From the NCBI GenBank assembly GCA_020638295.1, contig JACKIU010000001.1, forward strand, positions 124,001-188,000: a stretch of 64,000 bases of DNA. The letters are read 5' to 3'. This DNA is from Rhodospirillales bacterium (GTDB lineage Bacteria; Pseudomonadota; Alphaproteobacteria; Micavibrionales; Micavibrionaceae). Made by a program: the position numbers and the translations under genes. Below the pieces are notes generated by a model. That model had not been told where the DNA came from, searched no databases, and saw only the letters and a list, made by a program, of their open reading frames with translations. This document shows, piece by piece, positions 43,615-51,756 of the stretch. How positions within the stretch are numbered: position 1 is the stretch's first letter; every line of letters starts with the position of its first letter.

Positions 43615-45288
43615 TTACGCCGCGCGAACTCTTTCAAGAAAACCATTTACAGCTTCACTCAGAACATTAGCCTGTTTGGAAAGTTCCCCTGCAGAATCCA
43701 ACACCATACTTGCTGACTGGCCAGTCTCTGCCGCGGCTGACGTTACTTCTGAAATGTTGTGCGTGACCTGATTTGTACCTTGCGAAGCTTGCTGAACATT
43801 GCGGGAAATTTCGTTGGTTGCGGCTCCCTGTTCTTCAACGGCTGTCGCAACCGTACTGGAAATTTCATCAATACGGTTGATAACTTCCAGAATTTCCTGA
43901 ATAGCAGCATCGGACTCTTTTGTTGCGTTTTGAATATCCTCAACCTGTTTTGATATTTCTTCGGTAGCCTTGGCCGTTTCGCTGGCCAGAGATTTCACCT
44001 CACTGGCTACAACAGCAAACCCTTTTCCCGCATCTCCTGCCCGGGCGGCTTCAATCGTTGCGTTCAAAGCCAACAAGTTGGTTTGTTCAGCGATATCGGA
44101 AATAAGCGTGATAACCTCGCCAATGCGATCAGCAGCATGTACAAGTCCTTGCACACGCTGGGAGGTTGCAAAGGCTTTCTCTTTCGCTTCGCTGGCAACC
44201 TGTGTGGATGCCGATACCTGAGCACTTATCTCTTTAATAGATGCTGAAAGCTCCTCTGCGGCGCTGGCGACGGTGCTTACATTTCCTGAGGCTTCCTGCG
44301 CAGCGCGATCGACCATCTGTGCCTTGTCACTGGTTTGGTCCGCATTACTCGCCATGGACTGCGCCGTCGCCTCCATTTCCGTTGAGGCGGAGGAAACTGT
44401 GCTGATGACTCCGCCAATTTCTTTCTCGAAAGAATTGGCCAGCTCTTGCATGGCTTGTTTTTTCTCTTCCTCTGCTTGTTGTTCGCGGCGCATTTGCTCC
44501 TCGCGCAAGCGCCCGGTTTCAAGGGCGTTTTCTTTGAAAATCTGGAGTCCTTTGGCCATATCGCCGATCTCATCCTTATTTTGCGCGTATGGAATCTCTA
44601 TATCAAGATTGCCGTCCGCCAGGCTCAGCATCGTTTCCGTAAACTTATGGACAGGTTTTACGATTTTGGAACGAGATGTCGCCCACCCTGCAAACGCTAT
44701 GATAAAGGCTGCAAGAGAAGCCCCGGACACCAGAGCGAAGATGAGCTTTTCTTTTTCTTCCACTATGTGGTTGATGTGTTCAAACTCCTCTTCGATCACA
44801 GATGAAAATTCTTCCATCGCGCCTTCGAGATATTCAAAATCCTTTTCAAAAGCGTCGTAGCCAGCGGATGCCTGCTGAGGATATGAAAACACCAGTTTTG
44901 TCAGCCTGTCCGCGCTTGTCGTGTAACGATTCAGTGGCTCTTTAAGACTTTGAAGCTTTTCATTCACAGCATCGGAAACATTCATCTCTTCAACCTCGGC
45001 GATCAGGCGGTTGAAGTTTTCGACGTGTTCCTGTGTGCTTTCAATTGCTTCCTTTTTACCTTCAAAATCCTGTTCACTTGCAAGCTTGATAGCAAAAAGT
45101 ACGTCGGCTCTCAGCCCGTCATGCATCATGTCAGCTTCTACCTGATTGCGCAAAGCCGATGAAATTCTTTTGCTCTCTTTGTAGATGTGATCGAGTGAAT
45201 AGAGTTCGAAAACGGCAATTCCTGCCATAACAATTACAACCCCCACAAAGGCAAGGTTCGTGATTAAAACGCGTGTATTGATTTTCAT
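43615..45288 (-). CDS. Methyl-accepting chemotaxis protein
   Basis: 557 residues: membrane helices at about 8-30 and 183-205, a periplasmic four-helix ligand domain, HAMP, and a cytoplasmic coiled coil whose tip carries EQTNLLALNATIEAARAGDAG (in part: NLLALNATIEAARAG). There is no C-terminal methylesterase-docking pentapeptide. AAAGGA precedes the start. It lies 34 bp after the porin gene on the same strand, so the two may be co-transcribed. Motility or chemotaxis genes are absent from the window. Confidence 0.94.
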   Translation of the reverse strand: MKINTRVLITNLAFVGVVIVMAGIAVFELYSLDHIYKESKRISSALRNQVEADMMHDGLRADVLFAIKLASEQDFEGKKEAIESTQEHVENFNRLIAEVEEMNVSDAVNEKLQSLKEPLNRYTTSADRLTKLVFSYPQQASAGYDAFEKDFEYLEGAMEEFSSVIEEEFEHINHIVEEKEKLIFALVSGASLAAFIIAFAGWATSRSKIVKPVHKFTETMLSLADGNLDIEIPYAQNKDEIGDMAKGLQIFKENALETGRLREEQMRREQQAEEEKKQAMQELANSFEKEIGGVISTVSSASTEMEATAQSMASNADQTSDKAQMVDRAAQEASGNVSTVASAAEELSASIKEISAQVSASTQVASEAKEKAFATSQRVQGLVHAADRIGEVITLISDIAEQTNLLALNATIEAARAGDAGKGFAVVASEVKSLASETAKATEEISKQVEDIQNATKESDAAIQEILEVINRIDEISSTVATAVEEQGAATNEISRNVQQASQGTNQVTHNISEVTSAAAETGQSASMVLDSAGELSKQANVLSEAVNGFLERVRAA

Positions 45289-45322
45289 GGCGATCCTTTC
45301 TGGATACGGTTTTTACTTTATT

Positions 45323-46405
45323 CTAAAATTCATATGTATAAGAAACCAACGCTCCCATCATTTGGGTGTCGACATTGTTTTCTTCGCTTCCGCGGTAACC
45401 AACATCAACGGCAAGGCCGTTATCAAACGCATAGCCGACGGATAATTGATATACGCGATCATCAACGTCCGAGCCTCCGGAAACATCGGTGTCGCGGTTT
45501 GTATAAGACGCAGAAAAATTCCAGTGATTATTAACAGTTAAACTCAAAGACGTTGTTAAATAGTTAAGATCATCATTACTTCCGCCAGAATTCATGATCC
45601 CGACCCATTCCCCCAGAGCGGTGACATCGACATCATCTGAAACTGGAAACGTGTAATTTGCACCTACGGCATAGCCTGTTTCGTTATCCAGACCAATATC
45701 CGCATCGCCTTCAGATTGGTTATAATACCCCAGATGCGTGTTCAGACCTTCAACACCTGCGAGCTCTTCACTGTCGAATGTGGCGGAAAATGACGAAAGA
45801 TCTTCTGTGTTACTAACGCCGCCGTCGCTTTTATCGGTGTTCCCGCGTTTTGTCACGGTCGATTCGGAAAGAACACTTGTATCCAGAAAGAAGGCATTCC
45901 CTGTAAGGGTGTGATTTCCCACTTGCTCGGAGCCGAAAGCATAGCTTCCGCCAAAGCCAATCCGCTCCGCCAATTCATAGTCTTCGGCAAAATCCGGCCC
46001 ATATATTCCCGGTGCCAAATCCCATGCCGTTCCGAATGTCGGGTTATATTTACCGGCAAAAAGTCCGAAATTATCTCCCGTATATGTGAATTTTAATTCC
46101 TGAACATAAAGACCTTCATTTGAAAATTCCGTGTCATCCCCGGCATCGGGGTCTTGCACGGGTTCGAGAACCAGCCCCGCTTCCAAAGCCAAACGGTCGT
46201 TGAAAGAAAGGATAAGGTAAGGCTCAATCTTTGTGAACAATGTATTCACATCGGCATCGGGATCATCGGAATCATAAGCCCAGTCATTTTGGATTTCGAA
46301 AGAAACGATTCCGTTTAACTGTGGATCAAATTCTGCCGCAAACGATGAATTTAAAGGGGACAATAGGCACAAAGCGGCCGAGGAAAGGAATAGATTTTTT
46401 TTCAT
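45323..46405 (-). CDS. Outer-membrane porin
   Basis: 360 residues from the ATG at 46405 (AAGAAA upstream); the open frame extends 11 codons further. Signal peptide about 1-23 (cut after SFA). The mature chain is rich in Asp, Gly and aromatic residues with alternating strand patterns and ends MGALVSYTYEF, a classical outer-membrane terminal strand with final Phe. The many acidic loops (DSDDPDADVN, DPDAGDDTE) suggest an electronegative pore or calcium binding. The substrate is not predictable. Confidence 0.82.
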   Translation of the reverse strand: MKKNLFLSSAALCLLSPLNSSFAAEFDPQLNGIVSFEIQNDWAYDSDDPDADVNTLFTKIEPYLILSFNDRLALEAGLVLEPVQDPDAGDDTEFSNEGLYVQELKFTYTGDNFGLFAGKYNPTFGTAWDLAPGIYGPDFAEDYELAERIGFGGSYAFGSEQVGNHTLTGNAFFLDTSVLSESTVTKRGNTDKSDGGVSNTEDLSSFSATFDSEELAGVEGLNTHLGYYNQSEGDADIGLDNETGYAVGANYTFPVSDDVDVTALGEWVGIMNSGGSNDDLNYLTTSLSLTVNNHWNFSASYTNRDTDVSGGSDVDDRVYQLSVGYAFDNGLAVDVGYRGSEENNVDTQMMGALVSYTYEF

Positions 46406-46492
46406 ATTTCTTAAAGTGTTATGTGGTTTTATTGACAAACGTCATGTAGGAGGCATACTATCGGAACCACATCCAAAAAGAAAGAAATTAGA

Positions 46493-46777
46493 ATGCATTT
46501 GCACACATTTACGTTTGTCGTGGTTGCGTTGTTGGTCCCGAGTGTGTCGTTTGCTGCGGATAAATATTCGGCTGAACAGCGTTATGAGGCTGTGAAAGAG
46601 CAGACGAAATATTCTGGTTCCGCCGGTTTTGATAAACAGCACAAGGCATACAGAGATTACATACTCGAGGCACGCAGAGACGGAACTTCAGGTGTAGAAA
46701 ATGTTGAGCCTGCTGCTGGTGATATGAACGAAAAAGCGCAGCCAGAACAGAAACCATCGCCACAGTATAACCAGTAA
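46493..46777 (+). CDS. Small exported hypothetical protein, 94 aa
   Basis: Signal peptide about 1-21 (cut after SFA), then a short hydrophilic chain with a helical KYSAEQRYEAVKEQTKY part and a Pro/Gln-rich end. I do not recognise it. It lies between the divergent porin gene and tRNA-Leu. Confidence 0.6.
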   Translation: MHLHTFTFVVVALLVPSVSFAADKYSAEQRYEAVKEQTKYSGSAGFDKQHKAYRDYILEARRDGTSGVENVEPAAGDMNEKAQPEQKPSPQYNQ

Positions 46778-46785
46778 GGTTATGA

Positions 46786-46872
46786 TGGTGCCTCCGGAGA
46801 GACTCGAACTCTCACTCCCGTAAAGGAACCGGATTTTGAATCCGGCGCGTCTACCAATTCCGCCACAGAGGC
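46786..46872 (-). tRNA. tRNA-Leu (anticodon CAA)
   Basis: Reverse-strand 87-nt cloverleaf. Acceptor GCCTCTG pairs with CGGAGGC, the discriminator is A and the CCA end is encoded. The D arm has GGCGGAATTGGTAGACGC, the anticodon stem CCGGA/TCCGG holds loop TTCAAAA (anticodon at 46836-46838), a long variable arm follows as in class II tRNAs, and the T arm reads GAGTTCGAGTCTC. Confidence 0.96.
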
Positions 46873-46946
46873 GCACCACAAGAATAGCGGTTATCAATAA
46901 TCGTTTATCGGTTTTATTTCAACACCAATTTCGCTATTTTGCCTTT

Positions 46947-47573
46947 ATGAGTGAACAACCAAGGACAATCTCTCAAGTTTTGCTGGATTTGCGCGAGCGC
47001 CTTCCCGACGAGCGGGTTTGCACCTTTGACCTTTTAGAGGCTTTGCATGAGCGGGGCTTCGGGTTTTTGCTGTTTATTTTCGCCTTGCCTGCGGCTCTGC
47101 CGTTACCGGGGCTGGGGGTGAATGTGATTATCGCCCTGCCCTTATTGTTCCTGACTGTGCAGCAGGCGCTGGGGCGGCACTCGATCTGGATTCCGGAGAC
47201 AATGAAGCATAAATCGATTTCGAAAGCGCGCTTTGATGCGACGGTTGAAGGCGCTCTGCCCTTTATCCGCAAGATTGAGATTTTTGTCAGGCCTCGGTTT
47301 GGCTTTATGACCCAAGGCGGCTTTGGCAATGTGATCGGCCTAGCCGGTCTGGTCATGACGCTGTCGATCTGTATTCCGTTGCCGCTGACCAATACGGTGC
47401 CAGCGATGGGAATTGCGTTGATGGCTGTCGGCGTGATTATGCGCGACGGGCTGGCGGTGATTGGCGGCATGGTTCTGGGGCTGGTCTGGGTGGCGATGAT
47501 CAGCTTTGTGCTGATCTTTTTAGGGACCGAGGGGCTGGATTTTGTGAAGGAAGGGATTAAATCATGGTTATGA
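46947..47573 (+). CDS. exoD: ExoD-family membrane protein
   Basis: 208 residues from the ATG at 46947; an open frame from 46836 runs through the tRNA and is not credible. Membrane helices after LHERGFGFLLFIFALPAALPLPG (in part: GFGFLLFIFALPAALP) and the PLPLTNTVPAMGIALM segment are typical of ExoD (exopolysaccharide synthesis protein D), required in rhizobia for alkali tolerance and nodule invasion. Its role here is unknown. It overlaps dsbB by 10 bp. Confidence 0.88.
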   Translation: MSEQPRTISQVLLDLRERLPDERVCTFDLLEALHERGFGFLLFIFALPAALPLPGLGVNVIIALPLLFLTVQQALGRHSIWIPETMKHKSISKARFDATVEGALPFIRKIEIFVRPRFGFMTQGGFGNVIGLAGLVMTLSICIPLPLTNTVPAMGIALMAVGVIMRDGLAVIGGMVLGLVWVAMISFVLIFLGTEGLDFVKEGIKSWL

Positions 47574-48109
47574 TTGATGCTATCCACAAACTCCTATCCT
47601 GCCCTGTCGCGGTTCTGGCTGGGATTACCGGGATTTCGGTGTTTTCACTGGTCATGGCCTTAACGGCGGAAGTCTATTTAGGGCTGGAGCCTTGTATTTT
47701 GTGTGTTTACCAGCGCTTTCCGTTTCTGGCCGTGGCGGTGTTCGGCGCCATAGGGCTGGCGCTGCGTCGGTGCGCGAATGTTGCGCGCGCGATGATCGGC
47801 CTCAGCGGATTGACCTTTATGGTGAACAGCGCGATTGCCAGCTATCATACCGGAGTTGAGCAAAAATGGTGGAAATCGGCCGTCGAAGGATGCGCCGTAC
47901 CGAACTTTAGCGATGAGCCGCAGAGCATATTAGAGAATATCCTGAGCGCGCCGACGGCATCGTGCGATGAGATCCCTTGGCAGGACCCGGTCATCGGCCT
48001 GTCGATGGCCAATTACAATGCGCTGATGTGCTTTGGGTTATTTGTGGTGTGCGTGGTGAGCCTGCTTCTCTCTCGAAGTCATCCCCGCGGCATTTCGAAG
48101 AAATGCTAA
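47564..48109 (+). CDS. dsbB: Disulfide bond formation protein DsbB
   Basis: 181 residues with four membrane helices. The first periplasmic loop has the redox pair in EPCILCVYQRFP; the second pair is in EGCAVPNF and ASCDEIPW. It reoxidises DsbA and passes electrons to quinone. The last 12 residues (SRSHPRGISKKC) and the stop codon come from a palindromic repeat at 48078, so the native C-terminus has been replaced. Confidence 0.9.
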   Translation: MVMIDAIHKLLSCPVAVLAGITGISVFSLVMALTAEVYLGLEPCILCVYQRFPFLAVAVFGAIGLALRRCANVARAMIGLSGLTFMVNSAIASYHTGVEQKWWKSAVEGCAVPNFSDEPQSILENILSAPTASCDEIPWQDPVIGLSMANYNALMCFGLFVVCVVSLLLSRSHPRGISKKC

Positions 48110-48199
48110 AACTGCGGGGATCCATATGTGCGAAGCAAGGCTTCGCTCTTTTCTGGATCCCGTTTGTGCAAGCGCCTGACGGCGCGCCAACGGGATGAC
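48078..48199. repeat. Palindromic repeat family B, copy 2 (3' end of dsbB)
   Basis: Starts GTCATCCCCGCGG and ends CCAACGGGATGAC. On the reverse strand it aligns over its length with 8022-8146 in uvrA: GTCATCCCGTTGGCGCGC, AACGGGATCCAGAAAA, CATATGGATCCCCGC and GCGGGGATGAC are shared, while the loops differ. It supplies the end and stop codon of dsbB. Confidence 0.92.
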
Positions 48200-48207
48200 A
48201 GCGTTCC

Positions 48208-48333
48208 TTAGGACACGCCGAGCAGGCTGAACGCGGCCATTACACTCAACACCAAAGTGGAGTGAAAAATGAAAAACCCGACGGATTGTTTCAGTGTGCG
48301 TTTCTTGGAAAAATCAAATAAATCATCAAACAT
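48208..48333 (-). CDS. Very small membrane protein (41 aa), paralogue of the next gene's N-terminus
   Basis: ATG at 48333 (AAAGG upstream) to TAA at 48208. The product starts MFDDLFDFSKKRTLKQSVGF and continues FIFHSTLVLSVMAAFSLLGVS, one membrane helix. The pattern MF-x2-L...R...VGFF-x-FH-x2-L-x-LS matches the N-terminus of the 117-residue protein at 48471-48824 (MFNHLTNLAHTRSITGAVGF then FLFHVMLLVGLS), so it looks like a short paralogue or shortened duplicate. Confidence 0.55.
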   Translation of the reverse strand: MFDDLFDFSKKRTLKQSVGFFIFHSTLVLSVMAAFSLLGVS

Positions 48334-48416
48334 GGCCTTTAACCCTTTACTCAGAATGCTGTGAACACGCGTTCATAGCGCGGAATATCGCAGAAAGTCA
48401 AGGATTTTGAGCGCAC

Positions 48417-48450
48417 AAAAAAAGCCGGGGCGCTTTACGCCACCCCGGCT
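48417..48450 (-). terminator. Rho-independent terminator after the 48471 gene
   Basis: Read on the minus strand, AGCCGGGGTG and CGCCCCGGCT form a GC-rich stem with a short GCGTAAA loop, followed by seven Ts (plus-strand A-run at 48417-48423). It lies 20 bases beyond the stop codon of the minus-strand gene at 48471. Confidence 0.9.
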
Positions 48451-48470
48451 CTTCGTATCGTTTTAATCGA

Positions 48471-48824
48471 TTACTTACCCAATGTGGTCAGGTAAGACAC
48501 AACGACCATACCGAGCATCACGTTCACGGTGTATGCGAGATACACGCCGAGGAACATGATCACGACGGACATGATGTCGCCTGTCAGTTTCTTTCCTGTC
48601 AAGATCGTGCTTCCCAGGACCAAGGTCCAGATCGCACCGATCATGGTATGGATTGAGCCTCCGTCGAAGAAACTCCCGACAGAACCTTCAATCACACCTA
48701 GTGTCACCAAATAGTGACCCAGGAAAGTTGATAATCCGACCAACAGCATAACGTGGAATAGGAAAAACCCTACCGCACCTGTGATCGAACGTGTGTGTGC
48801 AAGATTTGTAAGATGATTAAACAT
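48471..48824 (-). CDS. Small membrane protein of unknown function, 117 aa
   Basis: The start at 48824 has AAAGGAG seven bases upstream; the open frame extends 13 codons further without support. Three hydrophobic helices (about 18-40, 55-77, 82-110), the middle one following a GGSIHTMIGAIWTLV segment. I do not recognise the family. It is followed by a strong terminator and by a 41-residue relative of its own N-terminus. Confidence 0.7.
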   Translation of the reverse strand: MFNHLTNLAHTRSITGAVGFFLFHVMLLVGLSTFLGHYLVTLGVIEGSVGSFFDGGSIHTMIGAIWTLVLGSTILTGKKLTGDIMSVVIMFLGVYLAYTVNVMLGMVVVSYLTTLGK

Positions 48825-48965
48825 AATACGCTCCTTTCGTTGCACGTGGTTAAGCGGAAGCATAAGTCCAACCGTGGGCTTGTCCGCGTCTATCCGGCAG
48901 TGCTGCGTCAGGAGCTTTAATTTCTAAACCGTTCTCCGTGCGGCAAAGCCGAAACCTGTTAGTTT

Positions 48966-49037
48966 TTGGTGGTTGGTGATTGGTTTTTGGTGATTTTAGA
49001 AAAATACCATCAACCATTCACCATCAACTATCCACCA
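48966..49037. repeat. TGGTGA-type inverted repeat
   Basis: A run of TTGGTGGTTGGTGATTGG-type units (48966-48994) is mirrored, with mismatches, by ACCATCAACCATTCACCATC units (about 49009-49037), forming a long imperfect hairpin. Its right edge supplies the last codons (LVDS) and stop of the HNH gene. Confidence 0.65.
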
Positions 49038-49593
49038 ACTCTGTATCCCAGTACAGAAAGTCTCCCCAGCTTTTGTGTAGAAAGTTCGGGGGGAACTTTC
49101 GTCCGTGATCCCGAAGCTCATGCAGCATCGGCTGGCGCGGCTCGTGGATCGGATACATATTCACTTCGTGGGGCATGGCGTTGCCTTTCTTTGTGTTGCA
49201 ACCCCGGCATGCGGCCACGATGTTTTCCCAATTTGTCCGCCCTCCTCTGGAGCGCGGGATCACATGATCGAATGTCAGTTCATGTGTCTTGTGTTTGTCT
49301 CCGCAGTACTGGCAACTCCAGCGGTCACGCAGAAACACGTTAAATCTCGTAAAGGCCGGGCTTCGCGCCATCGGCACATATTCTTTCAGAGCCAGCACAC
49401 TGGGCAGCTTCATGTCAAGGCTTGGGGAATGGACCACCCGATCATATTCCGATATCACCGTGACCGTATCTCGAAAAATGGCCTTCACAGCTTCCTGCCA
49501 AGGCCATATTGAAAGCGGAAAATAACTCAGCGGCCTATAGTCGGCATTCAGCACAAGGGCTGGACATTGTTCAAGAGATGTTGCTGCATTCAT
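49024..49593 (-). CDS. HNH endonuclease
   Basis: 189 residues. The HNH core is CQYCGDKHKTHELTFDHVIPRSRGG...NIVAACRGCNTKKGN (key pieces: CQYC, FDHVIPRSRGG, CRGCN), with two zinc-binding Cys pairs and the catalytic His. The N-terminus ALVLNADYRPLSYFPLS is typical of a widespread chromosomal alphaproteobacterial HNH family thought to be a housekeeping nuclease. The C-terminal LVDS and stop are coded by the edge of an inverted repeat. Confidence 0.9.
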   Translation of the reverse strand: MNAATSLEQCPALVLNADYRPLSYFPLSIWPWQEAVKAIFRDTVTVISEYDRVVHSPSLDMKLPSVLALKEYVPMARSPAFTRFNVFLRDRWSCQYCGDKHKTHELTFDHVIPRSRGGRTNWENIVAACRGCNTKKGNAMPHEVNMYPIHEPRQPMLHELRDHGRKFPPNFLHKSWGDFLYWDTELVDS

Positions 49594-49916
49594 GTGCCCA
49601 CACTCCTAACGTTTTTCCGTAGGCAACGGCCGGAGGTCTGATAGTATAAGTGTGGTTCCTATCACTGATCAGACCTCGCGTATCTGACACTTTCATTATA
49701 CCATAAAGCCGCATTTTTCCTAAGTTTTTCGGAAGATCTTATGCTGCATAACACCAATTTCCGTATTGCAACATTTTTTATAATACGTGATAATTTTATG
49801 GTCTGTCAGGTGGTTACAGGGCGTCGTGAAAGTGACACAAAAGAATTGTGCAGTGCAGCATGAAACTTGAATCTCTTTATAAAAAAACTCCCAGCAACAC
49901 ACTGAAAAATAATTTT
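49594..49916. other. Gene-free stretch with a 43-bp hairpin
   Basis: About 320 bp upstream of the HNH gene and downstream of the esterase. I see no convincing gene. AGGTCTGAT (49634-49642) is mirrored perfectly by ATCAGACCT (49668-49676), with an inner AGTG/CACT pair; it lies about 40 bp before the HNH start and could be an operator or a small structured transcript. The rest is AT-rich and probably holds promoters. Confidence 0.5.
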
Positions 49917-50570
49917 TTATACAAGAATAGATTTTAAAAATTCCGCGCCGGATTTTATCCCCGTTTCATCAATGGAATGGGTAAGGCCGGGGGTGGTGTG
50001 TCCGCTGACATCAAAGCCCTGCTCCAGCAAAATTTCGCGGGCATGATGATAGGCTTCTATCGGCACAACATCGTCGGCCTCACCGTGGATCAGGTGTATG
50101 GGCATTTTATTCGGGCCGGGCCGGCCGACCAGTGCGCCGGAATAGCCCAGCACCCCGGCAAGGGGTTCAGGATAGCGCAGGGCGGAGAAAAGGCTCATCA
50201 TCGTGCCTTGGGAAAAGCCGACAAGAGCGGCTTTGTTTGCAGGCACGGCGTATTTTTCAATCTGGTCAGCGATGAATTTCTGCAATATGGGGGCGGCGGT
50301 TTCGACACCTTTAAGGGTTTTATCCGGATCGCGGTCCTGTAGTGAAAACCACTGATAGCTGTCGGGATAACCGGGCGGAACCATATCGCAGGCAAAGGGC
50401 GCATCCGGGGAGATGAAAACAGCGCCGGGAAGCCGGGCCGCAAAATACGGGGAGAGCGAAATCAGATCCCGGCCGTTCGAGCCCAGACCGTGCAGCAAAA
50501 TCACGAGGGCTTCGGGCTTGCCGCTTGCGGACGGTCTTTCATAAATATTGTCTATTTCACCTTCACTCAT
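49917..50570 (-). CDS. Phospholipase/carboxylesterase-family alpha/beta hydrolase
   Basis: 217 residues. Oxyanion region LLHGLGSNGRD, nucleophile elbow GFSQGT (Ser about residue 118), Asp in GEADDVVP (about 167) and His in LTHSID (about 201) complete the catalytic triad. The PPGYPDSYQWFSL stretch is typical of the YpfH/acyl-protein thioesterase group. Cytoplasmic; the substrate is probably a short-chain ester. Divergent from the lpxR-like gene by 15 bp. Confidence 0.9.
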   Translation of the reverse strand: MSEGEIDNIYERPSASGKPEALVILLHGLGSNGRDLISLSPYFAARLPGAVFISPDAPFACDMVPPGYPDSYQWFSLQDRDPDKTLKGVETAAPILQKFIADQIEKYAVPANKAALVGFSQGTMMSLFSALRYPEPLAGVLGYSGALVGRPGPNKMPIHLIHGEADDVVPIEAYHHAREILLEQGFDVSGHTTPGLTHSIDETGIKSGAEFLKSILV

Positions 50571-50585
50571 GCTATACCGCTTAGC

Positions 50586-51635
50586 ATGTCCACGTGCGCT
50601 ATCAAAAGCCTAATGCTGTGCGGCTTGCTTTTTCTTGCGGGCAACACCGCCTATGCACAAAACGCCACGACCGAAGAAGAAGTTGCGGCGCGAATCAGAA
50701 ATTCCACGCATAAAAACTTTATCAGTCTAGCGGTGGAAAATGACTCGATCGGCGGCGGGACGGACCGTTTTTACACCAGCGGCGTACGGGCAAGCTGGTT
50801 CAACGTCAATACGCCGGTGCCGCCGATGATTGACGAAATAGCAGACCGTATCCCGACTTTTGATCTGAACGAGACAACCAGCACCCTCTTTACACTGGGG
50901 CAGAATATATACACCCCGGAAGATATTCGTATCCGCACCAATCAGGATAACGACCGCCCATGGGCCGCCTTTCTTTACGGCTCGGTGGGACTAGCGACCA
51001 TCGAGAACAACCATATTGACGAGTTGGAAGTTACTCTGGGCGTCGTCGGGCCGGAAGCGCTGGGCGAACAGGCGCAAAAATTCATTCACCGCCACGTCAC
51101 CGACTCCTCTATTCCGCAAGGATGGGACAACCAACTGGATTTTGAGCCGGGGCTTATTCTTTCCGGGCAACGGCGCTGGCCCGATGCGCTTTACGCCGAT
51201 ATCGGCGAAGACTTTCGTTTTAGCATTCAGCCGAATGTCAATTTCTCGCTGGGGAATGTCTATAGCTATCTGGGCAGCGGTCTTACATTTACATTCGGTC
51301 CGTATCAGGACCGGTTTCAGGATACGCCGCCGCGAGTGCGTCCGTCGATGCCAGGCACAGGTTTTTTTGAAGTGCCGGATCAGGGCTGGAGCTGGTACCT
51401 GTTTGCCGGGCTGGACGGGCGGCTGGTCGGGCGCAATATTTTCCTCGACGGCAACACATTTTCCGACAGTCACAGCGTCGATAAAAAATATCTGGTTGGC
51501 GACGCCAGTGCAGGCGTGGCCTTTACACTGGGCGATTACCGCCTCTCCTATGCTATCAATACACGCAGCAAGGAATTTGACGATCAAGACGGCAACAGCG
51601 TGTACGGCTCGATGACTCTGTCTACGCGGTTTTAG
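50586..51635 (+). CDS. LpxR-family lipid A deacylase-like outer-membrane protein
   Basis: 349 residues from the ATG at 50586. Signal peptide about 1-24 (cut after AYA). The mature start FISLAVENDSIGGGTDRFYTSGVR (in part: VENDSIGGGTDRFYTSG) carries the Asn/Asp and the conserved Tyr-Thr-Ser-Gly of the LpxR family, which in Salmonella removes the 3'-acyloxyacyl group of lipid A with calcium. The chain ends in a Phe-terminated outer-membrane strand (MTLSTRF). The GT83-type gene elsewhere in the window would be another envelope modifier. Confidence 0.87.
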   Translation: MSTCAIKSLMLCGLLFLAGNTAYAQNATTEEEVAARIRNSTHKNFISLAVENDSIGGGTDRFYTSGVRASWFNVNTPVPPMIDEIADRIPTFDLNETTSTLFTLGQNIYTPEDIRIRTNQDNDRPWAAFLYGSVGLATIENNHIDELEVTLGVVGPEALGEQAQKFIHRHVTDSSIPQGWDNQLDFEPGLILSGQRRWPDALYADIGEDFRFSIQPNVNFSLGNVYSYLGSGLTFTFGPYQDRFQDTPPRVRPSMPGTGFFEVPDQGWSWYLFAGLDGRLVGRNIFLDGNTFSDSHSVDKKYLVGDASAGVAFTLGDYRLSYAINTRSKEFDDQDGNSVYGSMTLSTRF

Positions 51636-51642
51636 GCCCGCG

Positions 51643-51725
51643 GTCATCCCGACTAAGCGTAGCGCACGGAGGGATCTTTCCATTATTTTGAGTATAAAAG
51701 ATCCCTCGACTACGCTCGGGATGAC
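51643..51725. repeat. Palindromic repeat family C
   Basis: GTCATCCCGACTAAGCGTAG... on the left mirrors CTACGCTCGGGATGAC on the right, with inner GGGATCTTT/AAAGATCCC arms and an AT-rich loop. It starts eight bases after the lpxR-like stop and may serve as its transcript end. The GTCATCCC termini match family B but the interior is different. Confidence 0.88.
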
Positions 51726-51756
51726 ATTGTAGCTTTTAGCGTATACCATATAGCTT

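Noticed and set aside
46836..46946. N-terminal extension of the exoD frame through the tRNA-Leu gene
   Set aside because: It overlaps a complete tRNA on the other strand; the ATG at 46947 starts the recognisable ExoD sequence.
49720..49902. 60-codon minus-strand frame in the HNH/esterase spacer
   Set aside because: No ribosome-binding site, Cys/Thr-rich odd composition, AT-rich DNA; looks non-coding.
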